Source of the DNA: CF-118 sp035689345
Lineage (GTDB): Bacteria > Chloroflexota > Dormibacteria > Dormibacterales > Dormibacteraceae
Length of the DNA: 37,713 nucleotides
Direction of reading: 5' to 3'
Assembly: GCA_035689345.1 (NCBI GenBank)
Contig: DASSLR010000069.1
Location: 1-37,713 of the forward strand
Below the pieces are notes generated by a model that did not search any database, had not been told where the DNA came from, and worked only from the letters and a program-made list of their open reading frames with translations. This document shows, piece after piece, positions 1 through 7,501 of the stretch. How positions within the stretch are numbered: position 1 is the first letter of the stretch; each line of letters opens with the position of its first letter. Position numbers and translations under genes: made by a program.

Positions 1-714
1 CCCGACCTTCTCGCGTCAAGCGCGCAGCAGATCGGCGTGTCACCAAGCTTCGGCGCGTGGGCGGACTACCCGCCCGAGACCGGTGGCGTGCGCGACTACA
101 CGTCGGGCGACAGCTTCGGCCGCATCCACTGGCCGCTGTCCGTGCGCCACAGCCGCCTGATGTCCAAGACGTTCGAGCAGCCGCTGACCACGGACATCTG
201 GATCCTTCTCGACCTCGACCGCAAGGTCCACCTGGGCACGGGCGAGGAGTCCACCGTGGAGTACGCGGTGAGCCTGGCCGCCTCGATGTCCGCGCAGGTC
301 ACCAGTCGCGGCCGGCAGGTCGGTCTCATCGCCAACGACGCGCGCGGCACCTTCTTGCAACCGCACCGGGCGATCAAGCAGGACCGGCTGATCCTCGACT
401 ATCTCGCCACCGCGCAGGCCGACGGCAGCACCTCGCTTCGCCAGGCGCTGGCCTGGGAACGAGTGCGACGCCTGCCCAGGCGGGCGATCGCGGTGATCAC
501 GCCGAGCGCCGATCCCGACTGGGTGCACCTCCTGCAGGCGGTGCGCGGCCGGCGGACCACGCTCATCGTGTTCTACATCGACGCGGTCAGCTTCGGCGGA
601 CCCGACAACTACCCGACGTTCGACCTCGGACAGGACGTGGACCTTTACGTCGTGCGCAAGGGCGACGACTTCGCGCGGCTCGTGAGGACGAGGGATGCAG
701 TCCGTATCGCCTAG
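1..714 (+). CDS. DUF58 family protein (C-terminal part, cut by window start)
   Basis: The reading frame is open from base 1, so the N-terminus lies outside the window; the GTG at 37 is internal to the domain. The segment GGVRDYTSGDSFGRIHW followed by RHSRLMSKTFEQP is the hallmark DUF58 motif (Gly-rich, Arg-Asp-Tyr, then Ile-His-Trp). The remaining roughly 190 residues read like the von Willebrand A-like fold that follows it, with DIWILLDLD as the first strand. DUF58 proteins are usually encoded with MoxR ATPases and membrane transglutaminases, and their biochemical role is not established. The gene overlaps the transglutaminase by 20 nt, so the two are almost certainly one operon. The family call is secure; the function is not. 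Confidence 0.88.
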   Translation, partial: PDLLASSAQQIGVSPSFGAWADYPPETGGVRDYTSGDSFGRIHWPLSVRHSRLMSKTFEQPLTTDIWILLDLDRKVHLGTGEESTVEYAVSLAASMSAQVTSRGRQVGLIANDARGTFLQPHRAIKQDRLILDYLATAQADGSTSLRQALAWERVRRLPRRAIAVITPSADPDWVHLLQAVRGRRTTLIVFYIDAVSFGGPDNYPTFDLGQDVDLYVVRKGDDFARLVRTRDAVRIA

Positions 715-3064
715 CGGCGGCGGCCTTCAGCTCGGACTGCCAGGCGGTGCCTGGGAACGCACACGCGCCGCGGTGCCGCCATCGACGATCTGGATGGCGG
801 TGCTGGTCGTATTGCTGGCGCTCACCATCGCGAAGTCGACTGTCTCGGCGGCCTGGGTGCCCGTCGGAATCGACGGAGTTCCGTTCGTCGCGGTGGGCGC
901 GGCGCTGCTCATGGCCTTCCTCGCATCCACCCGTCTGCCTGGCTGGGTGTCGATTGCCATCGGCGTGGTCGCCGGGCTGCTGGTGGCGATGGTCGTCATG
1001 GGGAATCAGTTCCGCCTGGAGCGTCCGGGTGACCCGACCGGCTTCGGCCTGATCCAGCTCTGGATCGTCCGCGTGGCCGACGGCACGGCGTTCGGCGACA
1101 CGGCCTTCGTCGGCTTCGTCATCACGCTGCTCATGTGGGTGACCGGCGCCTGGCTCGCCTGGTGCGTCGTGCGCTGGCGCCAGCCCCTGATCGGCCTGAT
1201 CCCCGGCGCTGCCGCGTTCTCCACGAACGTGCTCAACACCGCCAACCAGCAGGGCTACACGTTCATCTTCCTCGCGCTGACGCTGGGGCTGTTGCTCTAC
1301 ACGACGTACTCGACGCTGGTCGCCAAGGCCCTGGCTGCGCGCATGAAGATGACCGGGGACGCGCGCTGGGACTTCTGGGAGACGGGCCTGGTGGTGACCG
1401 CGGCGCTGCTCGTGGTCGGCATCATGCTGCCGCCCATCTCGACCTACGACCGCACCGCGACCATGGAATCGAGCCTCATCCAGGGCTGGGCGAACGTCAC
1501 CAACAAGCTCAACCAGGTTTCGACGCGCAACGGCGGTGGTGCTCCGACGTCTTCGATCACCGGCTTCAGCCAGCTGATCCAGATGAACAAGAGCCTGACC
1601 AAATCGGCCACTCCGGTCTTCACGTACGCCCTGACCGCCGGACCTTACCCCGGACCCAGCTACTTCCGCGGCGTGAACCTCAGCGTCACCGAGATCAAGG
1701 ATGGCGTGCCCACGTGGGACTTCGGCGACACCGACTACACGACGGGCGTCGCGGCGGAGAGCGTTGTGACCATGGCCGAAGACTACAAATGGCTGGCGCT
1801 ATCGCTGTTCGTCGTCGCGATGATCAATCCTCCGGGCGGCGACGACCGCGCCATCTATTTCTATCCGGGTCAGTTCTTCGGCATCGACAAACCGGCCATC
1901 GCGCATGAGGCGCTCGTGCCTCCTGCGGGCACCTTCTCGGCGCAGCTCGCGACCGTCGATCGCTTGACGGCCATCGGTCCGTCGTTCAGCTCCAAAGGCA
2001 TCTACAACGTGCTGGTCGGGTACCCGGACGTCTCCGAAGACGAGCTGCGCTCGGCCGGCTCGAACTACGGAGCCTGGCTGGCGCCCTACATGACCCTGCC
2101 GTCGACGGGCTACCGGCCGGCCTACGCCATCGACTACATACACCAGCTCGCGCTGGACGTCACCGCCGGCATGACGAACCCTTACGACAAGGCAACCGCC
2201 ATCGAGACGTTCCTGCGCAGCGGTGCCTTCGCCTACAACCTGAATCCCAAGCAGGCGCCGACGGGCACAGACCCGATGTACTACTTCCTCAAGACGTCGC
2301 GCGAGGGCTACTGCCAGTACTTCGCGATGGCGATGGGCGAGATGCTGCGGTCGCTCGGCATTCCCACGCGCCTCGTCAGCGGCTACGGCCCAGGTGGGAT
2401 CGACGAGCAGACGCACCGGCTCATCGTGCGCGACGAAGACGCGCACGCGTGGGTCGAAACCTACTTCCCGAGCTACGGCTGGGTCCCGTTCGAGCCGACC
2501 AACGACGGCGTCTACCAGCCCATCAAGCGTCCGACGTCGAGGGCGGGCGCGTGCTTCACCGACAACCACTGCAACAACCCGAGCCCGGTCCAGGCGGTCG
2601 TGACGGCCGTGACCAAGTCGTCTCCCCGGATCAAGGACCCCGGCGCGACGGACGAGCCGGTCAGCACCAACCCGACGCCGCTCCGCTGGCTGAACTCCAG
2701 CACGATCCCTCCGATCCTCGGCGTGATCGGAGCGCTGATGATCCTGCTAATCGCGATCGGCGCCCGATACCTGCGTCCACGCACCGTGTCGGGGGTGTGG
2801 CGGCGTGTCCTTGTGCTTGCGCGCCTTGCGGGCGCGGAGCTGTCGCCAGGCGAGACCCCGCGCGAGCTCGACAAACGGCTCGGCCGCGCCTTCCCCGAAG
2901 CCGCGACGTACCTCCATGCCCTGACGGATGCGTTCGTGGTGGCGGCGTACGCGCCGCCCGACGAGGCGCCCGCCAGCAAGGCCGCCGTCATGGAGTCCTG
3001 GTCGTTGCTGCGACCTGTGATGCTGCGCCGCGTCGCCGCGAGGATCCGCCCGGGCCAGCGTTAG
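695..3064 (+). CDS. Membrane-anchored transglutaminase-like protein (DUF3488/TgpA type)
   Basis: This 789-residue protein has several N-terminal membrane helices (about residues 30-240), a large extracytoplasmic part and a transglutaminase core. It then has a last helix near residues 670-690 and a DUF4129-like cytoplasmic tail. The papain-like triad is visible: Cys540 in GYCQYFA, His584 in EDAHAW, and an acidic residue, Glu600, in WVPFEPT. Glu in place of Asp at the third position is common in this membrane subfamily as I know it. The length suits TgpA-like proteins. The ATG at 695 lies inside the end of the DUF58 gene, which implies translational coupling. The substrate is unknown; peptide cross-linking or hydrolysis at the cell surface is an inference. 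Confidence 0.88.
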   Translation: MQSVSPSGGGLQLGLPGGAWERTRAAVPPSTIWMAVLVVLLALTIAKSTVSAAWVPVGIDGVPFVAVGAALLMAFLASTRLPGWVSIAIGVVAGLLVAMVVMGNQFRLERPGDPTGFGLIQLWIVRVADGTAFGDTAFVGFVITLLMWVTGAWLAWCVVRWRQPLIGLIPGAAAFSTNVLNTANQQGYTFIFLALTLGLLLYTTYSTLVAKALAARMKMTGDARWDFWETGLVVTAALLVVGIMLPPISTYDRTATMESSLIQGWANVTNKLNQVSTRNGGGAPTSSITGFSQLIQMNKSLTKSATPVFTYALTAGPYPGPSYFRGVNLSVTEIKDGVPTWDFGDTDYTTGVAAESVVTMAEDYKWLALSLFVVAMINPPGGDDRAIYFYPGQFFGIDKPAIAHEALVPPAGTFSAQLATVDRLTAIGPSFSSKGIYNVLVGYPDVSEDELRSAGSNYGAWLAPYMTLPSTGYRPAYAIDYIHQLALDVTAGMTNPYDKATAIETFLRSGAFAYNLNPKQAPTGTDPMYYFLKTSREGYCQYFAMAMGEMLRSLGIPTRLVSGYGPGGIDEQTHRLIVRDEDAHAWVETYFPSYGWVPFEPTNDGVYQPIKRPTSRAGACFTDNHCNNPSPVQAVVTAVTKSSPRIKDPGATDEPVSTNPTPLRWLNSSTIPPILGVIGALMILLIAIGARYLRPRTVSGVWRRVLVLARLAGAELSPGETPRELDKRLGRAFPEAATYLHALTDAFVVAAYAPPDEAPASKAAVMESWSLLRPVMLRRVAARIRPGQR

Positions 3065-3088
3065 GTCAAGTGGGGCCGTCAGCTAACC

Positions 3089-3094
3089 TAGCCT
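3089..3094 (+). promoter_or_regulatory. Candidate -10 box of a leaderless promoter for the acyl-CoA operon
   Basis: TAGCCT ends 6 nt before the ATG at 3101, with an overlapping TAACCT at 3084-3089. There is no Shine-Dalgarno sequence between it and the ATG. The spacing would put the transcription start on or next to the start codon. It sits in the 36-bp gap after the transglutaminase gene. Confidence 0.5.
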
Positions 3095-3100
3095 CGATCT

Positions 3101-3484
3101 ATGGGGGTCGAAGGCAAGCAGTACCCGCCCGTCAGCGTGGACATCGAAGCCGAAAGGGTTGCCGAGTTCGCCTGGGCGATCGGCGCGGATCCGCACGAAG
3201 GAGTTCCGCCGACGTACGCGGCGGTCTACTGCCTCGGCGCAACGGCGCCGCAGCTGTTCGGTGACGAGGAGGCCGCCGTGGATTTCTCGCGCCTCCTCCA
3301 CGCCGAGCAGGAATTCGAGTGGATGAACCATCCCGAGGTCGGCGACACGGTGAGCTCGCAGGCCCGCGTCACCTCCGACATCAACCGCCGCGGCATGCGT
3401 TTCGTCACGTTCGAGACCGACACGACCTCGAGCCACGGCGAGCCGGTCTGCCGTTCGCGCGCGCTGTTCGTGATTCGCGGCTGA
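3101..3484 (+). CDS. MaoC/FAS1-type hydratase subunit (HadA/HadC-like)
   Basis: A 127-residue single hot-dog protein resembling the N-terminal dehydratase half of FAS1-type MaoC proteins. The recognisable parts are an N-terminal segment about binding and the tract LLHAEQEFEWMNHPEVGDTVSSQARV, given here only as a landmark near residues 65-90. It lacks the Asp-x4-His hydratase signature, which its neighbour carries. That is the arrangement of two-subunit (R)-specific hydratases such as mycobacterial HadAB, where one partner is catalytic. Its stop overlaps the next start (TGATG), which fits a heterodimer. The substrate, a trans-2-enoyl-CoA or enoyl-ACP, is inferred from context. Confidence 0.8.
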   Translation: MGVEGKQYPPVSVDIEAERVAEFAWAIGADPHEGVPPTYAAVYCLGATAPQLFGDEEAAVDFSRLLHAEQEFEWMNHPEVGDTVSSQARVTSDINRRGMRFVTFETDTTSSHGEPVCRSRALFVIRG

Positions 3485-3846
3485 TGGAACAGAAGATCCT
3501 GTTCCGCGAGGAGCAGATCGCCGCCTACGCGCGAGCTTCGGGCGACATGAACCCGATCCATCTCGACCCGAAATTCGCGCAGTCGGTGGGCCTGCCCGGG
3601 GTCATCGCGCACGGCATGCTGCAGATGAGCATGGCCGCCATCGTTGCCGCGAAGGCCGCGGGTGGGCCGAAACGCCTGCGCAAGCTGTCGGTCCGGTTCG
3701 CGGGCATGGTCGAGCCGGGCGACACCGTCACTTTCACCGCCGACGAGGTGGCCGACGGCAAGCTCCAGATCAAGGCCGTCAACCAGCACGGCGACCTGAT
3801 CATCACGAAGGGCACCGCCGAGTTCGTCACCGGCCGCGGCGCATGA
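3484..3846 (+). CDS. MaoC-like enoyl-CoA hydratase, catalytic subunit (HadB-like)
   Basis: A 120-residue hot-dog protein with the hydratase-2 signature SGDMNPIHLDPKFA, giving catalytic Asp21 and His26, followed by GLPGVIAHGML. The start is the ATG at 3484, which shares one base with the upstream TGA. A longer frame-open start at 3319 would run through the partner gene and is rejected. The stop overlaps the next ATG (ATGA, 3843-3846). Hydration of a 2-enoyl thioester is the family reaction. With the acyl-CoA dehydrogenase and SDR downstream, a beta-oxidation-like or acyl-modification role is likely. Confidence 0.87.
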   Translation: MEQKILFREEQIAAYARASGDMNPIHLDPKFAQSVGLPGVIAHGMLQMSMAAIVAAKAAGGPKRLRKLSVRFAGMVEPGDTVTFTADEVADGKLQIKAVNQHGDLIITKGTAEFVTGRGA

Positions 3847-5039
3847 CGCTCGAGTTCTCGCTTACGCCGGAGCAGGAGGCCATCCGCGAGCTCGCGCACG
3901 AGTTTGCCGTGAACGAGATACGGCCGGTCGCGGCCGAGCACGACGAGTCTGAGGAGTTCCCTTACGAGGTCGTCAAGAAGGCGCACAAGCTGGGCCTGAG
4001 CCCGGCCGCGTTCCTGCCCGAGGAGTACGGCGGCCAGGGCCTCGACTTCCTGACCGAGCTCATGCTCAACGAGGAGCTGTCGTGGGGATGCGCGGGGATC
4101 GCGGTTTGCATCCAGTCGATGGCGCTCGCCATCGCCGGCATCCGCTCCAGTGGCACGGAGGAGCAGAAGAAGCGCTGGCTGCCCGAGTTCACGAACCCGG
4201 ACAAGCTCGTGCTCGGCGGGCTGGGCCTGACCGAGCCCGACTCAGGTTCCGACGCGCTCGCCATGAAGACGCGCGCGACGCGCGTCGACGACGGCTACGT
4301 CCTCAACGGCACGAAGCAGTTCTGCACGAACGGCGGCATCGCCGACTACCACGTCATCTACGCCAACACCGACCCGAGCAAAGGCCCGGCCGGCATCGCG
4401 TCCTTCCTTGTGCCCAAGGGCACGCCGGGTTTGAAGATGGGACGCAAGGAGAAGAAGCTCGGCGTCCGCGCGAGCCACACCGCGCAGGTCATCCTCGAGG
4501 ACTGCCACATCCCGCTCGATCACCGGCTCGGCGGGGAACCTGACGCCGAGAACGCCGGCCCCGGGGCGCTCGGCGCGCTGATGACCCTCGAGGCCACGCG
4601 GCCCGGCGTCGGCGCCGGCGCGCTGGGTATCGCCCGCGCCGCGTACGAGTTCGCGCTCGACTACGCGCAGGACCGCAAGCAGTTCGGCAAGCCGCTGTGG
4701 CAGCACGAGGCCATCGGATTCAAGCTCGCCGACATGGCGATGAAGATCGATGCCGCGCGTCTGCTCATCTGGCGGGCCGGATGGATGGCCACGCAGGGCC
4801 GGCCTTTCGAGCGCGCCGAGGGTTCGATGGCCAAATGCTTTGCCGCGGACGTTGCCATGGAAGTGACCACCGACGCGATCCAGGTCCTCGGCGGCTACGG
4901 GTACATCAAGGAGTACCCAGTCGAGAAGTGGTTCCGCGACGCCAAGATCTATCAGATCTGGGAGGGCACGGCGGAGATCCAGAGGCTTGTCATCTCGCGC
5001 GCGATCGCCGGTTCGCGCGCCACCATCCGGCTGAAGTAA
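3843..5039 (+). CDS. Acyl-CoA dehydrogenase
   Basis: The 398-residue length is standard for the FAD-dependent acyl-CoA dehydrogenase family. Visible motifs are LGGLGLTEPDSGSDALAMKT (FAD/substrate binding, near residues 122-141), the Arg-rich DRKQFGKPLWQHEA segment, and the C-terminal YQIWEGTAEIQR. In the last, Glu374 matches the catalytic base of medium- and short-chain enzymes. It introduces the alpha,beta double bond that the neighbouring hydratases act on, and passes electrons to ETF, which is not encoded here. It overlaps the upstream gene by 4 nt. The exact acyl substrate cannot be read from the sequence. Confidence 0.95.
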   Translation: MTLEFSLTPEQEAIRELAHEFAVNEIRPVAAEHDESEEFPYEVVKKAHKLGLSPAAFLPEEYGGQGLDFLTELMLNEELSWGCAGIAVCIQSMALAIAGIRSSGTEEQKKRWLPEFTNPDKLVLGGLGLTEPDSGSDALAMKTRATRVDDGYVLNGTKQFCTNGGIADYHVIYANTDPSKGPAGIASFLVPKGTPGLKMGRKEKKLGVRASHTAQVILEDCHIPLDHRLGGEPDAENAGPGALGALMTLEATRPGVGAGALGIARAAYEFALDYAQDRKQFGKPLWQHEAIGFKLADMAMKIDAARLLIWRAGWMATQGRPFERAEGSMAKCFAADVAMEVTTDAIQVLGGYGYIKEYPVEKWFRDAKIYQIWEGTAEIQRLVISRAIAGSRATIRLK

Positions 5040-5050
5040 GGGGACTTAGA

Positions 5051-5884
5051 TTGTTCGATCTATCAGGCAAGGTTGCGGTCATCACCGGCGCGTCGCGCGG
5101 TCTCGGCCGCCAGGACGCGCTGACGCTCGCCGAGGCGGGCGCCGACGTCGTCATCACCGACATCCTCGTCGAGGACGACCCCGAGCTCCAGAACACGGCC
5201 GAGGCTTCCGACAGCCCTCTCGCTCAGCTCGCCCTGTCGCAGGGCTGGGTGCATTCGAACTCCACCGCGGAAGAGATCCGCAAGATGGGCCGCAAGTCGC
5301 TCGCGATCAAGATGGACGTCACCAACCGAGACCAGATCAAAGAAGTCTTCAAGAAGGTCAAGGACGAGTTCGGACGGATCGACATCCTCATCAACAACGC
5401 CGCCACGCTCGACAACGTCGCCCGCATCGAGAACATGGATTACCGGCTCTGGGACCGCGACATCAAGGTGAACCTCACGGGCGCCTTCAACTGCACCAAG
5501 GAGGTGTGGCCGTACATGGTCGAGCAGAAATGGGGTCGCGTTCTGTTCATGGCCTCGGTAGCCGGCACCATGGGCGTATACGGGCAGGCGAGCTACTCGG
5601 CGAGCAAGGCGGGGTGCATCGGACTGGCCAAGAGCTGCGCGCTCGAAGGGGGCCGACACAACATCACGGCCAACGCCATCGTCCCGGGCATCATTGCGAC
5701 CGAGGGCTTTCAGTTCCTCGACCCGAAGTACCAGGAGCGGGAGACCGCGCGCACGATCTTCAAGCGCCCGGGACAGCCGAAGGACATCTCCCACACGATC
5801 GCTTTTCTCTGCTCGGATGAAGCGAGCTATATCACGGGAACGACCGTCGAGGTCGCGGGCGGCATTCCGCTGTTCGTCTACTAA
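5051..5884 (+). CDS. Short-chain dehydrogenase/reductase
   Basis: A 277-residue classical SDR. The NAD(P)-binding motif TGASRGLG lies at residues 12-19, followed by NNAA, a catalytic Ser in the MASVAG region and the YSASK active site. A start at TTG 5051 fits the conserved N-terminus and follows an AAGGGG ribosome site by about 8 nt; longer starts run back through the dehydrogenase. About 25 extra residues sit after the second Rossmann strand (around residues 38-65), which is unusual for FabG-like members. In this operon it probably oxidises a 3-hydroxyacyl-CoA or reduces a 3-oxoacyl thioester. Its stop overlaps the next ATG by one base (TAATG). Confidence 0.9.
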   Translation: MFDLSGKVAVITGASRGLGRQDALTLAEAGADVVITDILVEDDPELQNTAEASDSPLAQLALSQGWVHSNSTAEEIRKMGRKSLAIKMDVTNRDQIKEVFKKVKDEFGRIDILINNAATLDNVARIENMDYRLWDRDIKVNLTGAFNCTKEVWPYMVEQKWGRVLFMASVAGTMGVYGQASYSASKAGCIGLAKSCALEGGRHNITANAIVPGIIATEGFQFLDPKYQERETARTIFKRPGQPKDISHTIAFLCSDEASYITGTTVEVAGGIPLFVY

Positions 5885-6684
5885 TGGGCGAGCTGATCGA
5901 CGTCGAGCGCGACGGTGCCGTCGCCCGCGTGGTGATGCACCGCAACAAGATCAACGCCATCGCCGAGGACCTCATGTCCGAGCTGGGCGCAGCTTTCAAG
6001 GAGCTGGGCGCCGACTCCTCCGTGCGCGCGGTGGTGCTGGCCTCGGCCTACGAGAAGTACTTCAGCGTCGGCGCCGACCTGACGGCCATGGGATCGATCG
6101 ACCGCTCCGCGGATGACGCGGCCGAGCAGATCAAGGCAAACATGAAGCGGATCAACAAGCACTACGACGCCATCGAGCACTGCCCGAAGCCCGTGATCGC
6201 GGCCATCAACGGCCACGCGCAGGGCGGGGGCTGCGAGCTGGCGCTGTGCTGCGACTTTCGCGTGATGGTCGAGGATGGGCGCTCGCGTATCGGCCAGACG
6301 GAGTCAGCGCTGGGCATCATGCCGGGCGCGGGCGGTACACAGCGGCTGCCGCGGATGATCGGGCTGGCCCGGGCCAAGCGGTTGGTCATGGAGTCGACGC
6401 GGCTGTCCGCGAAAGAGGCCGAAGCGATCGGTCTGGTGGACCACGCGGTCGCGCCGGAGGAATTCGTGGGCGCGGTCGGCGAGCTGGCGAGGAAACTGGC
6501 CAAGGGACCCACGCTCGCCTACGCCATGATCAAGGACGCGATGCACCGCGGGCTCGACAGGCCCCTGCACGACGCTCTCGAGATCGAGATGGAGAACTTC
6601 GCACGGACCTCGCTCAGCACAGACGCCGCGATCGGCATCATGAGCTTCCTCTCCAAGCAGGAGCCGGAATTCACGGGCTCCTAG
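5884..6684 (+). CDS. Enoyl-CoA hydratase/isomerase family protein
   Basis: A crotonase-fold protein of 266 residues. The oxyanion-hole motifs are present (SVGADL near residue 62 and HAQGGGCELAL). The two catalytic glutamates of rat-type hydratases also appear conserved: Glu118 in GGGCEL and Glu140 in GQTESALGIMPGAGGTQ. It is therefore probably an active (S)-specific enoyl-CoA hydratase. This makes the operon odd: it encodes both a MaoC-type (R-specific) pair and a crotonase-type (S-specific) hydratase. No thiolase follows, so the operon alone is not a complete beta-oxidation spiral. Confidence 0.92.
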   Translation: MGELIDVERDGAVARVVMHRNKINAIAEDLMSELGAAFKELGADSSVRAVVLASAYEKYFSVGADLTAMGSIDRSADDAAEQIKANMKRINKHYDAIEHCPKPVIAAINGHAQGGGCELALCCDFRVMVEDGRSRIGQTESALGIMPGAGGTQRLPRMIGLARAKRLVMESTRLSAKEAEAIGLVDHAVAPEEFVGAVGELARKLAKGPTLAYAMIKDAMHRGLDRPLHDALEIEMENFARTSLSTDAAIGIMSFLSKQEPEFTGS

Positions 6685-6735
6685 ACGTGTCGAAATCGCG
6701 CCGCGCCGCTCGTCGTCACGGGTAGGAGGTAGGAC

Positions 6736-7098
6736 ATGAAGTACGTCCTGTTGTTCGGCGGCACGATGGAAGGTGTGGACCAGCTGCCCACAGCGCAGCA
6801 ACAGTCGATGATGGCCGACTACGAGAAGTCAGCCGAGTGGTTTTCGAAGTATTCGAAAGCCGGCAAGGTGGTGGGCGGCGAAGAGCTGCAGGGTCCGAGC
6901 ACTGCCACCACGATTTCGCGCCGGAACGGAAAGGTCAGCGTCACCGACGGACCGTTCATCGAGTCGAAGGAGGTCATCGGCGGCTTTGCCATCATCGAGG
7001 TGGCGGACCTCGACGAGGCGATCGCGATGGCCAAGGACTGGCCGGGCACTGTCGAGATCCGGCCCGTCATCGATCATTCCCAGGACCAACGCGCCTAG
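6736..7098 (+). CDS. DGPF-domain (YCII-related) protein, copy 1
   Basis: A 120-residue protein of the YCII-related/DGPF family (PF03795), showing the diagnostic VTDGPFIESKEVIGGF segment near residues 70-85. A strong AGGAGG site precedes the ATG. DGPF proteins are the known genomic partners of ECF42 sigma factors, and that factor is encoded two genes downstream. The molecular function of the family is not established. The protein is clearly paralogous to the next gene and their upstream leaders are also alike, so this is a tandem duplication. Confidence 0.9.
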   Translation: MKYVLLFGGTMEGVDQLPTAQQQSMMADYEKSAEWFSKYSKAGKVVGGEELQGPSTATTISRRNGKVSVTDGPFIESKEVIGGFAIIEVADLDEAIAMAKDWPGTVEIRPVIDHSQDQRA

Positions 7099-7150
7099 GC
7101 TGTCGATTTCCGGGCTCCTCGTTCGTCGCACTGGTTGAGGAGGAAGCGAA

Positions 7151-7498
7151 ATGAAATACGTACTGCTTTTCGTCGGCACGCAAGAGGACCAGGACCGCTG
7201 GGACGCGCAGCCCAAAGAGCAATACCAGGCGGCGATGGCGGCGGCGGGCAGGTGGTTCGGCGACTACACCAAGGCCGGCAAGATCGTGGGCGGCGAGCAG
7301 CTGCAGGGCAAAGTGACGACGGTCCGCCAGCAGAACGGCGAGCGTGTCATCACCGACGGGCCGTTCATCGAGACCAAAGAGGTCATCGGCGGCTTCGCCA
7401 TCGTCGAGGCGAGAGACCTCGACGAGGCCCACGAGATGGCCAAGACCTGGCCTGGCGGACCGGTCGAGGTCTGGCCGGTGGTCGTGGAGGAACACTAG
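7151..7498 (+). CDS. DGPF-domain (YCII-related) protein, copy 2
   Basis: A 115-residue paralogue of the preceding gene, by eye about half identical. It shares the MKYVLLF start, the KAGKIVGGEQLQG segment and the ITDGPFIETKEVIGGF motif. A GAGGAGGAAG ribosome site precedes the ATG. The stop at 7496-7498 is followed within 3 nt by the proposed CTG start of the sigma factor, so the two are translationally linked. The family is associated with ECF42 regulation; enzymatic function is unknown. Confidence 0.9.
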   Translation: MKYVLLFVGTQEDQDRWDAQPKEQYQAAMAAAGRWFGDYTKAGKIVGGEQLQGKVTTVRQQNGERVITDGPFIETKEVIGGFAIVEARDLDEAHEMAKTWPGGPVEVWPVVVEEH

Positions 7499-7501
7499 GG
7501 C

